This document shows, one piece after another, positions 8,419 to 16,885 of a DNA stretch of 64,000 bases. This DNA is from Streptomyces althioticus (GTDB taxonomy: Bacteria; Actinomycetota; Actinomycetes; Streptomycetales; Streptomycetaceae), in assembly GCA_014649355.1 (NCBI GenBank), contig BMSW01000005.1:434001-498000 (forward strand). The letters are read 5' to 3'. The position numbers and the translations under genes were made by a program. The notes below the pieces were generated by a model that made no database searches, was not told the DNA's origin, and worked only from the letters and a program-made list of their open reading frames with translations. Numbering within the stretch: position 1 is the first letter of the stretch; each line of letters opens with the position of its first letter.

Positions 8419-10062
8419 CTACAGGGCGGGCGGCGGCCCGTCGACCGGGCGGCCGAGGATGCCCGGGCGGCGCTGCCACGGGCGGGGGCCGCCGGGCGGC
8501 CGGTAGGCGACGCCCAGGGCGTCCAGGCGCCGGTAGTGCTCGGTCATCCGCCGCTCGAATCCGGCGAAGTCCCGGTCGGCGGGGGCGGGAAGCTCACTCC
8601 AGGCGACCTCCGCGAGTGCGGCGAGCCGGGGGAACGTCTGGTAGTCGACGCGCCCCTGGTCCTCCATCACCTCGGTCCACACGTTGGCCTGCGTGCCCAG
8701 CACCCGCTCCCGCTCCTGGGGCGTCAGCTCGGCGGGGACGGGCTCGAACCGGTAGACGTCCTCCAGGGTGCGCACGTACCCGATCGGCACCGGCTCGTCG
8801 GGGTCCGCGTCCTGGCGGTGGTCCAGGTAGACCTGCTGTTCGGGACACATCACCACGTCGTGCCCGGCTCGGGCGGCGGTGACCCCGCCCGCGTAGCCGC
8901 GCCAGGACGACACGGCGGCGCCCGGCGCGAGTCCGCCCTGGAGGATCTCGTCCCAGCCGATGAGCCGCCGCCCGCGGTCGGCCAGCCAGCGGTCGAAGTG
9001 GCCGATGAACCAGGACTGCAGGGCGTCCTCGTCGGCGAGCCCGAGCTTCGCGATCTGTTCCCGCGCCGTCTTCGACTCCCGCCACTGGTCCTTGACGCAT
9101 TCGTCGCCGCCGATGTGCACGAACGGCGAGAACGGCCCGGCGTCCGCGGGGAACAGTTCCAGGAGTTCCTCCAGAACCCCTTCGTAGAAGCGCAGGGTGT
9201 CCTCGGTGGGGGCGAGGACGTTCGGATTGATGCCCCAGGTGTCCCAGACGGTCAGCGCGGCGGTGTCGACGACGTCGGAGTTCCCGAGTTCCGGATACGC
9301 GGCGATGGCGGCCTGCGAGTGTCCGGGGACGTCGATTTCGGGGACCACGCTGATATGCCGTTCGGCGGCGTAGGCGACGATCTCGCGGAGGTCGTCCTGG
9401 GTGTAGAAGCCGCCGTGCGGCCGGTCGTCCCAGAGCGGCGAGGCGCGGTGGCCGATTTTCGTGCGGGCGCGCCACGATCCGGTCTCGGTGAGCCGTGGAT
9501 ACCGCTTGATCTCGACGCGCCAGCCCTGGTCGTCCGTCAGGTGCAGATGCAGCACGTTGAGTTTGTGCGCGGACATCAGGTCGAGATAACGCAGCACACC
9601 TTCCTTCGGCATGAAGTGGCGTGCCACGTCCAGCATCAGACCGCGCCAGCGGAGGCGGGGCGCGTCCTCGACGGTCAGGTGCGGCACGGTCCACACCCGG
9701 TCGCGGCGGACCGGCGCCCTGCGGAACGCGTCGGCGCCGAGGAGCTGCCGCAGGGTCTGCGCGCCGTGCAGCACACCGGCCGCGTCGCCGCCCTCGACGA
9801 GCACCCCCGCGGGGCCGCTGACGAGCCGGTACGCCTCGGGGCCGAGGTCCGCGGCGAGGGAGAGCCGGACGCCGTCACGCGCCTCCGCGGGCCCCCGCGC
9901 CTCCCTCCAGGGCAGTCCGGTGGCGGCCCGCAGCACACTTCCGAGCCACCGCCCCACACCCTCCGTGCCGGGTCCCGCGTACAGCCCGGAAGCGTCCGTC
10001 AGACGGGTCTCCCCGGCACCGGCGACGGCGCCCCGGGGCGCCGGAATCAGTGAAGTCGGCAT
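8419..10062 (-). CDS. GH20 beta-N-acetylhexosaminidase
   Basis: This 547-residue glycoside hydrolase family 20 enzyme releases terminal GlcNAc (or GalNAc) from oligosaccharides, here most likely chitooligomers. An N-terminal GH20b-type domain (about residues 20-130) precedes the catalytic barrel. HIGGDECVKDQW carries the Asp-Glu catalytic pair of substrate-assisted catalysis, and WRGLMLDVARHFMP is the usual start of the barrel. There is no obvious signal peptide, so it probably acts in the cytoplasm on imported sugar. The ATG at 10062 is 8 nt from AAAGGA; a GTG at 10065 is an equally possible start. It is the last gene of a four-gene operon behind a sugar importer, which supports a role in processing the imported oligomer. 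Confidence 0.92.
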   Translation of the reverse strand: MPTSLIPAPRGAVAGAGETRLTDASGLYAGPGTEGVGRWLGSVLRAATGLPWREARGPAEARDGVRLSLAADLGPEAYRLVSGPAGVLVEGGDAAGVLHGAQTLRQLLGADAFRRAPVRRDRVWTVPHLTVEDAPRLRWRGLMLDVARHFMPKEGVLRYLDLMSAHKLNVLHLHLTDDQGWRVEIKRYPRLTETGSWRARTKIGHRASPLWDDRPHGGFYTQDDLREIVAYAAERHISVVPEIDVPGHSQAAIAAYPELGNSDVVDTAALTVWDTWGINPNVLAPTEDTLRFYEGVLEELLELFPADAGPFSPFVHIGGDECVKDQWRESKTAREQIAKLGLADEDALQSWFIGHFDRWLADRGRRLIGWDEILQGGLAPGAAVSSWRGYAGGVTAARAGHDVVMCPEQQVYLDHRQDADPDEPVPIGYVRTLEDVYRFEPVPAELTPQERERVLGTQANVWTEVMEDQGRVDYQTFPRLAALAEVAWSELPAPADRDFAGFERRMTEHYRRLDALGVAYRPPGGPRPWQRRPGILGRPVDGPPPAL

Positions 10063-10066
10063 CACG

Positions 10067-10945
10067 TCAGTCCTTTACCGCGCCGCCCAGTCCGGAGACC
10101 AGACGCCGCTGTACGAGTACGAAGAAGACCAGCACGGGAATCGTCATCACGGTGGACGCCGCCATGACCCCGCCCCAGTCGGGGTCGTCGGGTTTGTAGA
10201 ACACCAGCAGCGCCATCGGCAGGGTCGACTGGGAGATGTCGCTGATGATGAACGACTTGGCGAACAGGAAGTCGTTCCAGGCGGAGATGAACGAGAACAC
10301 ACTGGTCGCCACGAGACCCGGCAGGACGAGCGGGAAAAGGATCTGCCAAAGGAACCGCGTACGGCTCGCGCCGTCCATGTAGGCGGCCTCCTCCAGCGCC
10401 TCGGGAACGCCCTTCACGAACCCCCTGAGCATCCAAATCGCGAACGGCAGCGAGAAGGCGATGTGCGGCAGGATCAGCGACCACAGCGTGTTCAGCTGAC
10501 CGAGATCCCGCATCACGAAGAACAGGGGGATCGTCAGGGCCTCCACGGGCACCATCTGGGCCACCAGAAACATGATCAGCAGGGTGGTCCGCAAACGGAA
10601 CCGGAATCGCGTCACGGCGGTCGCGGCGAGAAACGCGATGAACGCGGAGGCGATCACCACGGCGACCGCGACGACGACGCTGTTCAGGAAGTACCGGCCG
10701 AAATCCTCCTGTGCGAACACCCGCCGGAACGAGTCCAGCGTGGGCGCCAGCGTCCACGGCCGCGGCTCGGCCGACCGGATCTCCCCGGCCGGCTTGAAGG
10801 CGCTCAGCACCATCCAGTACAGGGGGAAGGCCACCACGGCGGCGACCACCAGGGCGGTCGCCTCGGCGGCCGTCCGGCCCGGACGCCGGGTGAACCGGCT
10901 CAGAAGATTCACCCGGGACTCCACGTCCTGCCTCACGGGACTCAC
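10067..10945 (-). CDS. Sugar ABC transporter permease (MalG type)
   Basis: This 292-residue inner-membrane permease is half of the translocation pore of a carbohydrate ABC importer. It has six predicted membrane segments, the first at about residues 28-48. The cytoplasmic EAA loop reads EALEEAAYMDGASRTRFLWQ with the conserved downstream LPLVLPGL-type sequence. The GTG start at 10945 overlaps the stop of the partner permease (GTGA). No ATP-binding subunit is encoded in the operon; in Streptomyces such importers commonly share the MsiK ATPase, a general point not visible here. Confidence 0.92.
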   Translation of the reverse strand: MSPVRQDVESRVNLLSRFTRRPGRTAAEATALVVAAVVAFPLYWMVLSAFKPAGEIRSAEPRPWTLAPTLDSFRRVFAQEDFGRYFLNSVVVAVAVVIASAFIAFLAATAVTRFRFRLRTTLLIMFLVAQMVPVEALTIPLFFVMRDLGQLNTLWSLILPHIAFSLPFAIWMLRGFVKGVPEALEEAAYMDGASRTRFLWQILFPLVLPGLVATSVFSFISAWNDFLFAKSFIISDISQSTLPMALLVFYKPDDPDWGGVMAASTVMTIPVLVFFVLVQRRLVSGLGGAVKD

Positions 10946-11931
10946 AGTTCCTCCCCCTGGCGGCGCAGCAGCCGCAGGTACACCAGCGTCACGGCGAGCA
11001 GGATCAGCAGCATCACCACGCCGATGGCGGCGCCCAGGCTGTACTGCGAGGACGCGAACGCCTTCTGGTACGCGTACACGTTGAGCACGAGGTTCTGTCC
11101 CGCGATGCCCCCGCCGCCCGTCATGACGTAGATCTGCGTGAAGACCTTGAAGTCCCAGATGACCGACTGGATGGTGACGACGACCAGGATCGGGCGGAGC
11201 ATCGGCGCGAGCACCGACCGCCAGATCCGCCACTGCGAGGCCCCGTCCAGCGCGGCCGCCTCCAGCACCTCTGCGGGCACGGCGCGGATGCCGGCGTAGA
11301 CGGTGACCATCACGAACGGGAAGGAGCACCACACCACTTCGAGCAGCACCAGGAAGAACGCGCTGAACCGCCCGTACGTCCACGCGTGGTCACCGAGTCC
11401 CAGCACCCGGTTGACGGGACCGAAGTCGGCGTCGAACAGGAACAGCCACACCGTGGACCCGGTGATCGCGGGCGTGGCCCAGGCGCCCAGCGCGGCCAGC
11501 ATCAGCGCCAGCCGCGGCACGGCCCGCACCCGGGTGAGCAGCACGGCGAGCGCGCACCCCACCGCCAGCGTGGAGACGACGCAGGCCGCCGCGAACACCA
11601 CGGTGGCCAGCAGCACCTCCCAGAACTGCCCGTCCGAGAACAGCCGGGAGTAGTTCCCGAACCCCTCGAAGGTCGTCGGCTCCCCACCACTGACCTGGGC
11701 CTGGGTGTAGTGGAAGACCGAGATCAGCCCGAGCTGGTAGATGGGATAGGCGAGCAGCCCCCCGAGCACGACGAGCGCCGGCGCGAGATACAACCACGGC
11801 GTGCGCGAACGCCCCCTCCGGGGGCGCGGGGCTGTGCCGGATGTGCGGCTGCCGCCGCGTGGGCGCGAGAACCCCCCACGGACGGAAGCCCGCCGACGCT
11901 CCAGAACCCCCGTCCCCGTAGGCACCGTCAT
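10942..11931 (-). CDS. Sugar ABC transporter permease (MalF type), repeat-derived N-terminus
   Basis: This 329-residue permease is the partner of the downstream MalG-type protein. Six membrane segments start with WLYLAPALVVLGGLLAYPIYQ at about residue 46, and the EAA loop is LEAAALDGASQWRIWRS. The ATG at 11931 overlaps the stop of the substrate-binding-protein gene (ATGA). Residues about 20-40 (an Arg/Gly/Ser-rich stretch, GGFSRPRGGSRTSGTAPRP) are encoded by a copy of a dispersed intergenic repeat at 11809-11872, unlike the N-terminus expected for MalF-type proteins. A shorter protein starting later cannot be excluded. Confidence 0.9.
   Translation of the reverse strand: MTVPTGTGVLERRRASVRGGFSRPRGGSRTSGTAPRPRRGRSRTPWLYLAPALVVLGGLLAYPIYQLGLISVFHYTQAQVSGGEPTTFEGFGNYSRLFSDGQFWEVLLATVVFAAACVVSTLAVGCALAVLLTRVRAVPRLALMLAALGAWATPAITGSTVWLFLFDADFGPVNRVLGLGDHAWTYGRFSAFFLVLLEVVWCSFPFVMVTVYAGIRAVPAEVLEAAALDGASQWRIWRSVLAPMLRPILVVVTIQSVIWDFKVFTQIYVMTGGGGIAGQNLVLNVYAYQKAFASSQYSLGAAIGVVMLLILLAVTLVYLRLLRRQGEEL
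11809..11872 (+). repeat. Dispersed GC-rich repeat (family B) inside a coding region
   Basis: The segment contains gggcgcggggctgtg, then tgcggct and ccgccgcgtgggcgcgag. The same order of blocks occurs in an intergenic region at 41126-41179. In this copy it lies in frame within the N-terminus of the MalF-type permease on the minus strand. Confidence 0.6.
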
Positions 11932-13220
11932 CCGACGGACCCGAACGCGTCGTTCATCTTCTTGGCGGCGTCCGCCGCAGCGGAGTCCACGTCCTTCTTG
12001 CCGGACACGACCTCCTGGAACATCGTCGGCAGCACCGCCCCCGCATCGATCTGCGCCCACGCCGGCGAAGCGGGCACGAACTTCGTGTCGGCGGCCAGGG
12101 TCGCGACGAACGGCTTCACGAAGGCCTCCTTCGCGGCCACCTGCTGCCGCACGTCGGAGAACGTCGGCAGGAATCCCATCGCGTCGAACAACTCCCCCTG
12201 CGCCTCCTTGGACGCGAGCCGCTTCATCAGGTCGACGGCGAGGGTGCGGTGGGTGGTGGACTTCAGCACGCCCAGGTTGTTGCCGCCCGCGAAGGCGGGG
12301 GCGATCGACCCGGCCTTCAGGCCCGGCAGCGGTACGACGGCGTACTTGCCCTTGACCTGGCCGGCCTCGACGGCGGCGTGGCTGAAGTCGCCGCCGATCG
12401 CCATGGCCGCCTTGCCCGCGGCGAACGCGGTGATCGTGTCGTTGCCGGTCATCGCGGCGCACTTGGCGGCGGGGCAGTTGTCGTCGCCGAACAGCGAGGT
12501 GTAGGCCTCGATGCCCTTGCGCGCGGCGGCGCTGTCGATCGCGGAGGCGTACGAACCGCCCTTGCCGGTGGCGAGTTCGCCGCCGTGGGACCAGATGAAG
12601 GGCATCGCGCCGTAGGTGTAGGCGCCTCCGACGGCGAGCCCGTACAGCTCCGGCTTCGCGGCGCGGATCTCCTTCGCCGTGGCGATCAGTTCGGCCTGCG
12701 TCTTCGGGACGTCGAGGCCGAGTTCCTCGAAGACGTCGGTGCGGTAGTACAGGGCGCGGACGCCGACGAAGTAGGGGACGCCGTAGACCTTGCCGCCGAC
12801 GGTGACGGACTGGCGGGCGGTGGGGTCGGTGTCCTTGGCCTCGTCCCAGGCGCCGAAGTCCTCGGTGACGTCGGCGAGTCCGCCGTCCTTCACATAGCCG
12901 GCGGTGTCGGTGTTGCCGTATTCGATGAGGTCCGGCGCGGACTTCGGATCGTTGAAGGCGGCCTTGATGCGTTGGGCGCGGGTCTCGACGGGGATGTACT
13001 CGACGGTGACCTCGGCGCCCTCGTGCTCCTTCTCGAACGCGGCGAGGACGGAGTCGACGACCTGTTCCTTGGGCTGGTTGTTGACCTCCTGGAAGAGCCA
13101 GACGCGCAGGGTGCCGGTCTTCTCGTCCTTGTCGGAGGAGGAGTTGCCGGAGGTCTGAGGGGCGCAGGCGGCGGTGGCGAGGACGGCCGCGACGGCGACC
13201 ATGCGGACGGACAGCTTCAT
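11928..13220 (-). CDS. Sugar ABC transporter substrate-binding lipoprotein
   Basis: This 430-residue extracytoplasmic family-1 solute-binding protein delivers sugar to the two permeases. It has a lipoprotein signal with lipobox LATAAC (Cys about residue 20), then TGTLRVWLFQEVNNQPK as the first strand of the mature protein, and conserved SBP_bac_1 features such as GVPYFVGVRALYYRTDVF. The ATG at 13220 follows GGAGGAG at good spacing; an upstream in-frame extension is rejected because it would bury the signal peptide. It is the first gene of the importer-hexosaminidase operon. A dre-like site and a TTGCA inverted repeat lie upstream, so control by GlcNAc-responsive DasR and a second regulator is plausible. 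Confidence 0.92.
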   Translation of the reverse strand: MKLSVRMVAVAAVLATAACAPQTSGNSSSDKDEKTGTLRVWLFQEVNNQPKEQVVDSVLAAFEKEHEGAEVTVEYIPVETRAQRIKAAFNDPKSAPDLIEYGNTDTAGYVKDGGLADVTEDFGAWDEAKDTDPTARQSVTVGGKVYGVPYFVGVRALYYRTDVFEELGLDVPKTQAELIATAKEIRAAKPELYGLAVGGAYTYGAMPFIWSHGGELATGKGGSYASAIDSAAARKGIEAYTSLFGDDNCPAAKCAAMTGNDTITAFAAGKAAMAIGGDFSHAAVEAGQVKGKYAVVPLPGLKAGSIAPAFAGGNNLGVLKSTTHRTLAVDLMKRLASKEAQGELFDAMGFLPTFSDVRQQVAAKEAFVKPFVATLAADTKFVPASPAWAQIDAGAVLPTMFQEVVSGKKDVDSAAADAAKKMNDAFGSVG

Positions 13221-13240
13221 GGAGTGCTCCTCCGAGCGCG

Positions 13241-13255
13241 TTGCAACATATGCAA
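13241..13255. promoter_or_regulatory. Inverted repeat TTGCA-n5-TGCAA near the sugar operon start
   Basis: TTGCA (13241-13245) and TGCAA (13251-13255) flank ACATA, 21-35 bp before the substrate-binding-protein ATG. The site overlaps the expected 5' UTR or promoter end, so a bound protein would block expression. The regulator is unknown. Confidence 0.4.
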
Positions 13256-13313
13256 TGGCGGTTTCGCTGTGCACAACACACCGGAGGCTAAGGACTGGAT
13301 GAACCACGCCACA

Positions 13314-13329
13314 AGAGGTCTCAACCACT
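13314..13329 (-). promoter_or_regulatory. Candidate DasR-responsive element (dre-like)
   Basis: On the coding strand the site reads AGTGGTTGAGACCTCT. It matches the known dre pattern A(C/G)TGGTCTAGACCA(C/G)T at 13 of 16 positions if the degenerate positions are accepted. It lies 94 bp before the first gene of a GlcNAc-type import and hexosaminidase operon, the functional class DasR controls. Confidence 0.5.
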
Positions 13330-13461
13330 CTGTGACCGCCCGACGCACCCTGTGCATCGGGCAAGCAGCACAAAGGCCCCCGCGGGCACGCAAAGCGCGC
13401 CCGGCGGGGGCCTCGGAGGACTCGGGCCGGCGTCAGGAAGGGGAGGGGACCACCGAGGGGA

Positions 13462-13749
13462 CTACTTGTCGCCCTTGCCCTTTCCCTTGTCGTCGCCGCC
13501 TTCACTCATGGACTCGTAGATTTCCTTGCACATGGGGCACACCGGGTACTTCTTCGGGTCGCGGCCGGGCACCCACACCTTGCCGCACAGCGCCACGACG
13601 GGAGTGCCGTCGAGGGCACTCGCCATGATCTTGTCCTTCTGGACGTAGTGGGCGAAGCGCTCGTGGTCGCCGTCGCCGTGGGAGGTCTGCGGCGTCGGCT
13701 CGACCAGGGTCCCCGTACCAGTCCCGCGCTCGGGCTCAAGAGTGCTCAT
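13462..13749 (-). CDS. DUF3039 family small protein
   Basis: This 95-residue protein of unknown function is conserved in actinomycetes. A central motif ALCGKVWVPGRDPKKYPVCPMCKEIY contains three cysteines in a C-x17-C-x2-C arrangement, which could bind zinc with a nearby residue; DGDHERFAHYVQKD precedes it. The C-terminus is Gly/Lys/Asp-rich. The ATG at 13749 gives MSTLEPERG. It lies directly downstream of yqgE in the same orientation, 30 bp after its stop. Confidence 0.8.
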   Translation of the reverse strand: MSTLEPERGTGTGTLVEPTPQTSHGDGDHERFAHYVQKDKIMASALDGTPVVALCGKVWVPGRDPKKYPVCPMCKEIYESMSEGGDDKGKGKGDK

Positions 13750-13779
13750 AACAGCCAAGGGTACTGAAGCCCGCCCCGG

Positions 13780-14361
13780 TCAGTTGAGCGAAGGGTCGTC
13801 CGGATACGTGGCGACCATCGCCAGCTCGTTGCGCTGCCGGCGGAGCACCTCGCGCCAGAGCCGCTCGGGTGACGGACAGGACACGTCACCAGGCTCGGAC
13901 TCCACCACGTACCAGGCGCCGTCGACCAGCTCGTCCTCCAGCTGGCCGGGGCCCCAGCCCGCGTAGCCGGCGAAGATCCGCAGCGAGCCGAGGACGGAGG
14001 CGAGCAGTTCCGGCGGGGCCTCCAGGTCGACCAGGCCGATCGCGCCGTGCACCCGGCGCCAGCCGAGCGGCGGCTCCTCCCCCGCCGCGCCGCCCGGGAC
14101 GACGGCGACACCGAGGGCCGAGTCCAGCGACACCGGACCGCCCTGGAACACCACGCCGGGTTCGCCGGCCAGGTCCGCCCAGCCCTCCAGGATGTCTCCC
14201 ACGTCCACCGGGGTCGGCCGGTTGAGGACGACACCGAGGGAGCCCTCCTCGTCGTGGTCGAGAAGGAGCACCACCGCGCGGTCGAAGTTCGGGTCCGCCA
14301 GAGCGGGAGTGGCCACGAGCAGCCGCCCTGTGAGCGAGGACACCTCGGTCATGCCAGACAT
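13780..14361 (-). CDS. YqgE/AlgH family protein (UPF0301)
   Basis: This 193-residue protein belongs to the widespread YqgE/AlgH family, whose molecular role is not established. Family features are LTGRLLVATPALADPNFDRAV near the N-terminus, GSLGVVLNRPTP, GGPVSLDSAL and the later FAGYAGWGPGQLEDEL. The ATG at 14361 (MSGMTEVSS) is preceded by GGGGAAG; the inner ATG at 14352 has no ribosome site. A large imperfect hairpin at 14365-14400 contains that ribosome site and ends 3 nt before the start. It is divergent from murA. Confidence 0.88.
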   Translation of the reverse strand: MSGMTEVSSLTGRLLVATPALADPNFDRAVVLLLDHDEEGSLGVVLNRPTPVDVGDILEGWADLAGEPGVVFQGGPVSLDSALGVAVVPGGAAGEEPPLGWRRVHGAIGLVDLEAPPELLASVLGSLRIFAGYAGWGPGQLEDELVDGAWYVVESEPGDVSCPSPERLWREVLRRQRNELAMVATYPDDPSLN

Positions 14362-14662
14362 GATCCCGCATCTTCCCCGCGCGCGGGGAGGCAATGCGGG
14401 TGACGGAGTGAAGACCGCCGCCGCGCGCGAGAGCTTCCTGGTCGGGCGTCGTCCGGCCGAGGTGAAGGGGTGCGGACGGGCGGCCGGGAGCGCGCCCGGC
14501 GCGCGCCCGGACACGGTGACCCCGCGTGGCCGCCGCGGAACCGTTCGTGTTGTGACAGAGCCATGACGTTCCCAGGGCCTCCTCGGGCTTACAGAAGGGG
14601 GGTGGAGGGCGATTACCCTTTTCCTTCTGACCCTCTGCCCCACTCCACGGAACGCGAGATTC
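14362..14662. promoter_or_regulatory. Divergent yqgE-murA intergenic region
   Basis: The 301-bp gap must hold promoters for yqgE (minus) and murA (plus). Next to yqgE it contains a perfect 14-bp palindrome CCCCGCGCGCGGGG (14375-14388) nested inside a CCCGCAT/ATGCGGG inverted repeat (14365-14400). On the murA side there is only a weak -10-like TACCCT at 14615-14620. No reliable promoter could be assigned. Confidence 0.35.
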
Positions 14663-16009
14663 ATGACCGTCAACGACGTCGATGACGTACTGCTTGTCCA
14701 CGGCGGAACCCCGCTGGAGGGCGAGATCCGGGTCCGCGGTGCGAAGAACCTCGTACCGAAGGCCATGGTCGCCGCGCTGCTGGGCAGCGCACCGAGCCGG
14801 CTGCGCAACGTTCCGGACATCCGTGACGTCCGGGTCGTCCGGGGTCTGCTGCAGCTGCACGGCGTGACGGTCCGTCCGGGCGACGAGCCCGGCGAACTGG
14901 TGCTCGACCCCACCTACGTGGAGAGCGCCAACGTCGCTGACATCGATGCCCACGCCGGTTCCTCGCGGATCCCGATCCTGTTCTGCGGCCCGCTGCTGCA
15001 CCGCCTCGGGCACGCGTTCATCCCGGGCCTCGGCGGCTGCGACATCGGCGGACGCCCCATCGACTTCCACTTCGACGTGCTGCGGCAGTTCGGCGCGCGG
15101 ATCGAGAAGCGGGCGGACGGCCAGTACCTGGAGGCCCCGCAGCGGCTGCGCGGCACCAAGATCGCCCTGCCGTACCCGTCCGTCGGCGCCACCGAGCAGG
15201 TGCTGCTCACGGCGGTCCTCGCGGAGGGCGTCACCGAGCTGTCGAACGCGGCGGTGGAGCCGGAGATCGAGGACCTGATCTGCGTCCTGCAGAAGATGGG
15301 CGCCATCATCGCGATGGACACCGACCGGACGATCCGCATCACCGGTGTGGACAAGCTCGGCGGCTACACCCACCGCGCCCTGCCGGACCGTCTGGAGGCC
15401 GCCTCCTGGGCGTCCGCGGCGCTCGCCACCGAGGGCAACATCTACGTCCACGGCGCCCAGCAGCGCTCGATGATGACGTTCCTCAACACCTACCGGAAGG
15501 TCGGCGGCGCCTTCGAGATCGACGACGAGGGCATCCGTTTCTGGCACCCGGGCGGGCAGTTGAAGTCCATCGCCCTGGAGACGGACGTGCACCCCGGCTT
15601 CCAGACCGACTGGCAGCAGCCGCTGGTGGTCGCCCTGACGCAGGCCACGGGCCTGTCCATCATCCACGAGACGGTCTACGAGTCCCGGCTGGGCTTCACC
15701 TCCGCGCTCAACCAGATGGGCGCCCACATTCAGCTCTACCGCGAGTGCCTGGGCGGCTCCGACTGCCGCTTCGGCCAGCGCAACTTCCTGCACTCGGCGG
15801 TCGTCTCCGGCCCGACGAAGCTCCAGGGCGCGGACCTCGAGATCCCCGACCTGCGCGGCGGCTTCTCGTACCTGATCGCGGCCCTCGCGGCCCAGGGCAC
15901 GTCCCGCGTCCACGGCATCGGCCTGATCAACCGCGGCTACGAGAACTTCATGGAGAAGCTCTCCGAGCTGGGCGCGAAGGTGGAACTCCCGGGCAAGGCC
16001 CTCGGCTGA
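14663..16009 (+). CDS. murA: UDP-N-acetylglucosamine 1-carboxyvinyltransferase
   Basis: MurA is a cytoplasmic enzyme that transfers enolpyruvate from PEP to UDP-GlcNAc, the first committed step of peptidoglycan synthesis. The 448-residue length fits the family. RGAKN near residue 25 carries the substrate-binding Lys, and GGCDIGGRPIDFH (about 128) carries the active-site loop Cys that fosfomycin alkylates. The repeated inside-out alpha/beta pattern continues to the C-terminal GLINRGYENFMEKLSELGAKVE. The ATG follows a modest GGAACGCGAG. It is monocistronic, with a strong hairpin terminator downstream and hupA convergent. Confidence 0.95.
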   Translation: MTVNDVDDVLLVHGGTPLEGEIRVRGAKNLVPKAMVAALLGSAPSRLRNVPDIRDVRVVRGLLQLHGVTVRPGDEPGELVLDPTYVESANVADIDAHAGSSRIPILFCGPLLHRLGHAFIPGLGGCDIGGRPIDFHFDVLRQFGARIEKRADGQYLEAPQRLRGTKIALPYPSVGATEQVLLTAVLAEGVTELSNAAVEPEIEDLICVLQKMGAIIAMDTDRTIRITGVDKLGGYTHRALPDRLEAASWASAALATEGNIYVHGAQQRSMMTFLNTYRKVGGAFEIDDEGIRFWHPGGQLKSIALETDVHPGFQTDWQQPLVVALTQATGLSIIHETVYESRLGFTSALNQMGAHIQLYRECLGGSDCRFGQRNFLHSAVVSGPTKLQGADLEIPDLRGGFSYLIAALAAQGTSRVHGIGLINRGYENFMEKLSELGAKVELPGKALG

Positions 16010-16029
16010 CCCCCGGCACACGAACGCCG

Positions 16030-16064
16030 ATGGGGCGGTCACCCGATCCGGGTGACCGCCCCAT
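16030..16064. terminator. Bidirectional terminator between murA and hupA
   Basis: A perfect 16-bp stem with a 3-nt ATC loop, from ATGGGGCGGTCACCCG to its complement, begins 21 bp after the murA stop and also lies downstream of convergent hupA. Confidence 0.8.
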
Positions 16065-16083
16065 TGACGTCTGGCTGCGGCGC

Positions 16084-16119
16084 CCCGTCAGGGGCGCGGG
16101 GAACTGCGCGACAAGCCAC
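16084..16119 (+). repeat. Dispersed GC-rich repeat (family A)
   Basis: The segment contains tcaggggcgcggggaactg followed by cgcgacaagccac. The same element recurs at 51206-51240 and 51379-51413, and inverted within the tandem tract at 43751-44070. All of those copies are intergenic. Confidence 0.75.
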
Positions 16120-16186
16120 GTCGGACCGGCACCCGCCCGGGGGCACTCAGCCGAACGGCGTTGCGGCGCGCAGGCGCGCAGGCGCC

Positions 16187-16468
16187 TTACTTACCCTTGG
16201 CCGCTTCCTTGAGCTTCGAGCCCGCCGACACCTTCACGCTGTAGCCCGCGGGGATCTGGATCGGCTCACCGGTCTGCGGGTTGCGCGCGGTGCGCGCAGC
16301 GCGGTGGGTGCGCTCGAAGGTCAGGAAGCCGGGGATGGTGACCTTCTCGTCGCCCTTGGAGACGATGTCGCCGACGACGTCGGCGAACGCGGCCAGCACG
16401 GCGTCGGCGTCCTTGCGGGTCACCTCGGCGCGGTCGGCCAGCGCGGCCACCAGCTCACTGCGGTTCAT
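16187..16468 (-). CDS. hupA: HU-family nucleoid DNA-binding protein
   Basis: This 93-residue protein is a typical short HU: MNRSELVAALADRAEVTRKDADAVL at the N-terminus, GFLTFERTHRAARTARNPQTGEPIQIPAGY as the DNA-binding arm with the conserved RNPQTGE and proline at the tip, and a Lys-rich end. It binds and bends DNA without strict sequence specificity and compacts the nucleoid. It lacks the long Lys-rich tail of the second Streptomyces HU (HupS), so it corresponds to the vegetative HupA. The ATG follows GGGAG. Confidence 0.95.
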   Translation of the reverse strand: MNRSELVAALADRAEVTRKDADAVLAAFADVVGDIVSKGDEKVTIPGFLTFERTHRAARTARNPQTGEPIQIPAGYSVKVSAGSKLKEAAKGK

Positions 16469-16885
16469 GTTGTTACTCCCGTGTTCTTCTTGCCGTTGAG
16501 GCGTGCCACGCGGCGGAGCCGCATGTCGGGCACGGCGAAAGCCGATGCTGCCAGGTTCCTCGGTGAGTCCCCGGACCCGGGTCCTTCGTCGGACCCTCGC
16601 GCCCAGGGACGCATCCTGCCTCTACCTGCGGCGGTAATGCCAATCCGGCACCCGCAGGAGTCGTGAGAACACCCGAGGGAGTCACACGAAGAGCGCCACG
16701 GCCTCCGAGCGGTGACGCTCCGTCCGCTTCCGGCAGCGGACAGCAGGGGCCGGAGCCCAGGCCCGGCCGCCCACCCTAGAGGGCCGCCGGGACTACGGGT
16801 TCCGCGACGCGCCGTTTCCAACCCCGTGGCGATCCTCACAGCGTGCGGACTGCCCCGGATCCTGCCGCTCACACCCGCGCGGGCG
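16469..16885 (-). promoter_or_regulatory. hupA upstream region
   Basis: This 417-bp gap contains the hupA promoter and 5' leader and the 3' flank of the malic enzyme gene. A short stretch at 16500-16530 (tgcggctccgccgcgtgg on the minus strand) resembles the core of repeat family B. A GGGTCC/GGACCC hairpin lies near 16575-16595. No convincing -35/-10 pair or open frame was seen. Confidence 0.3.
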
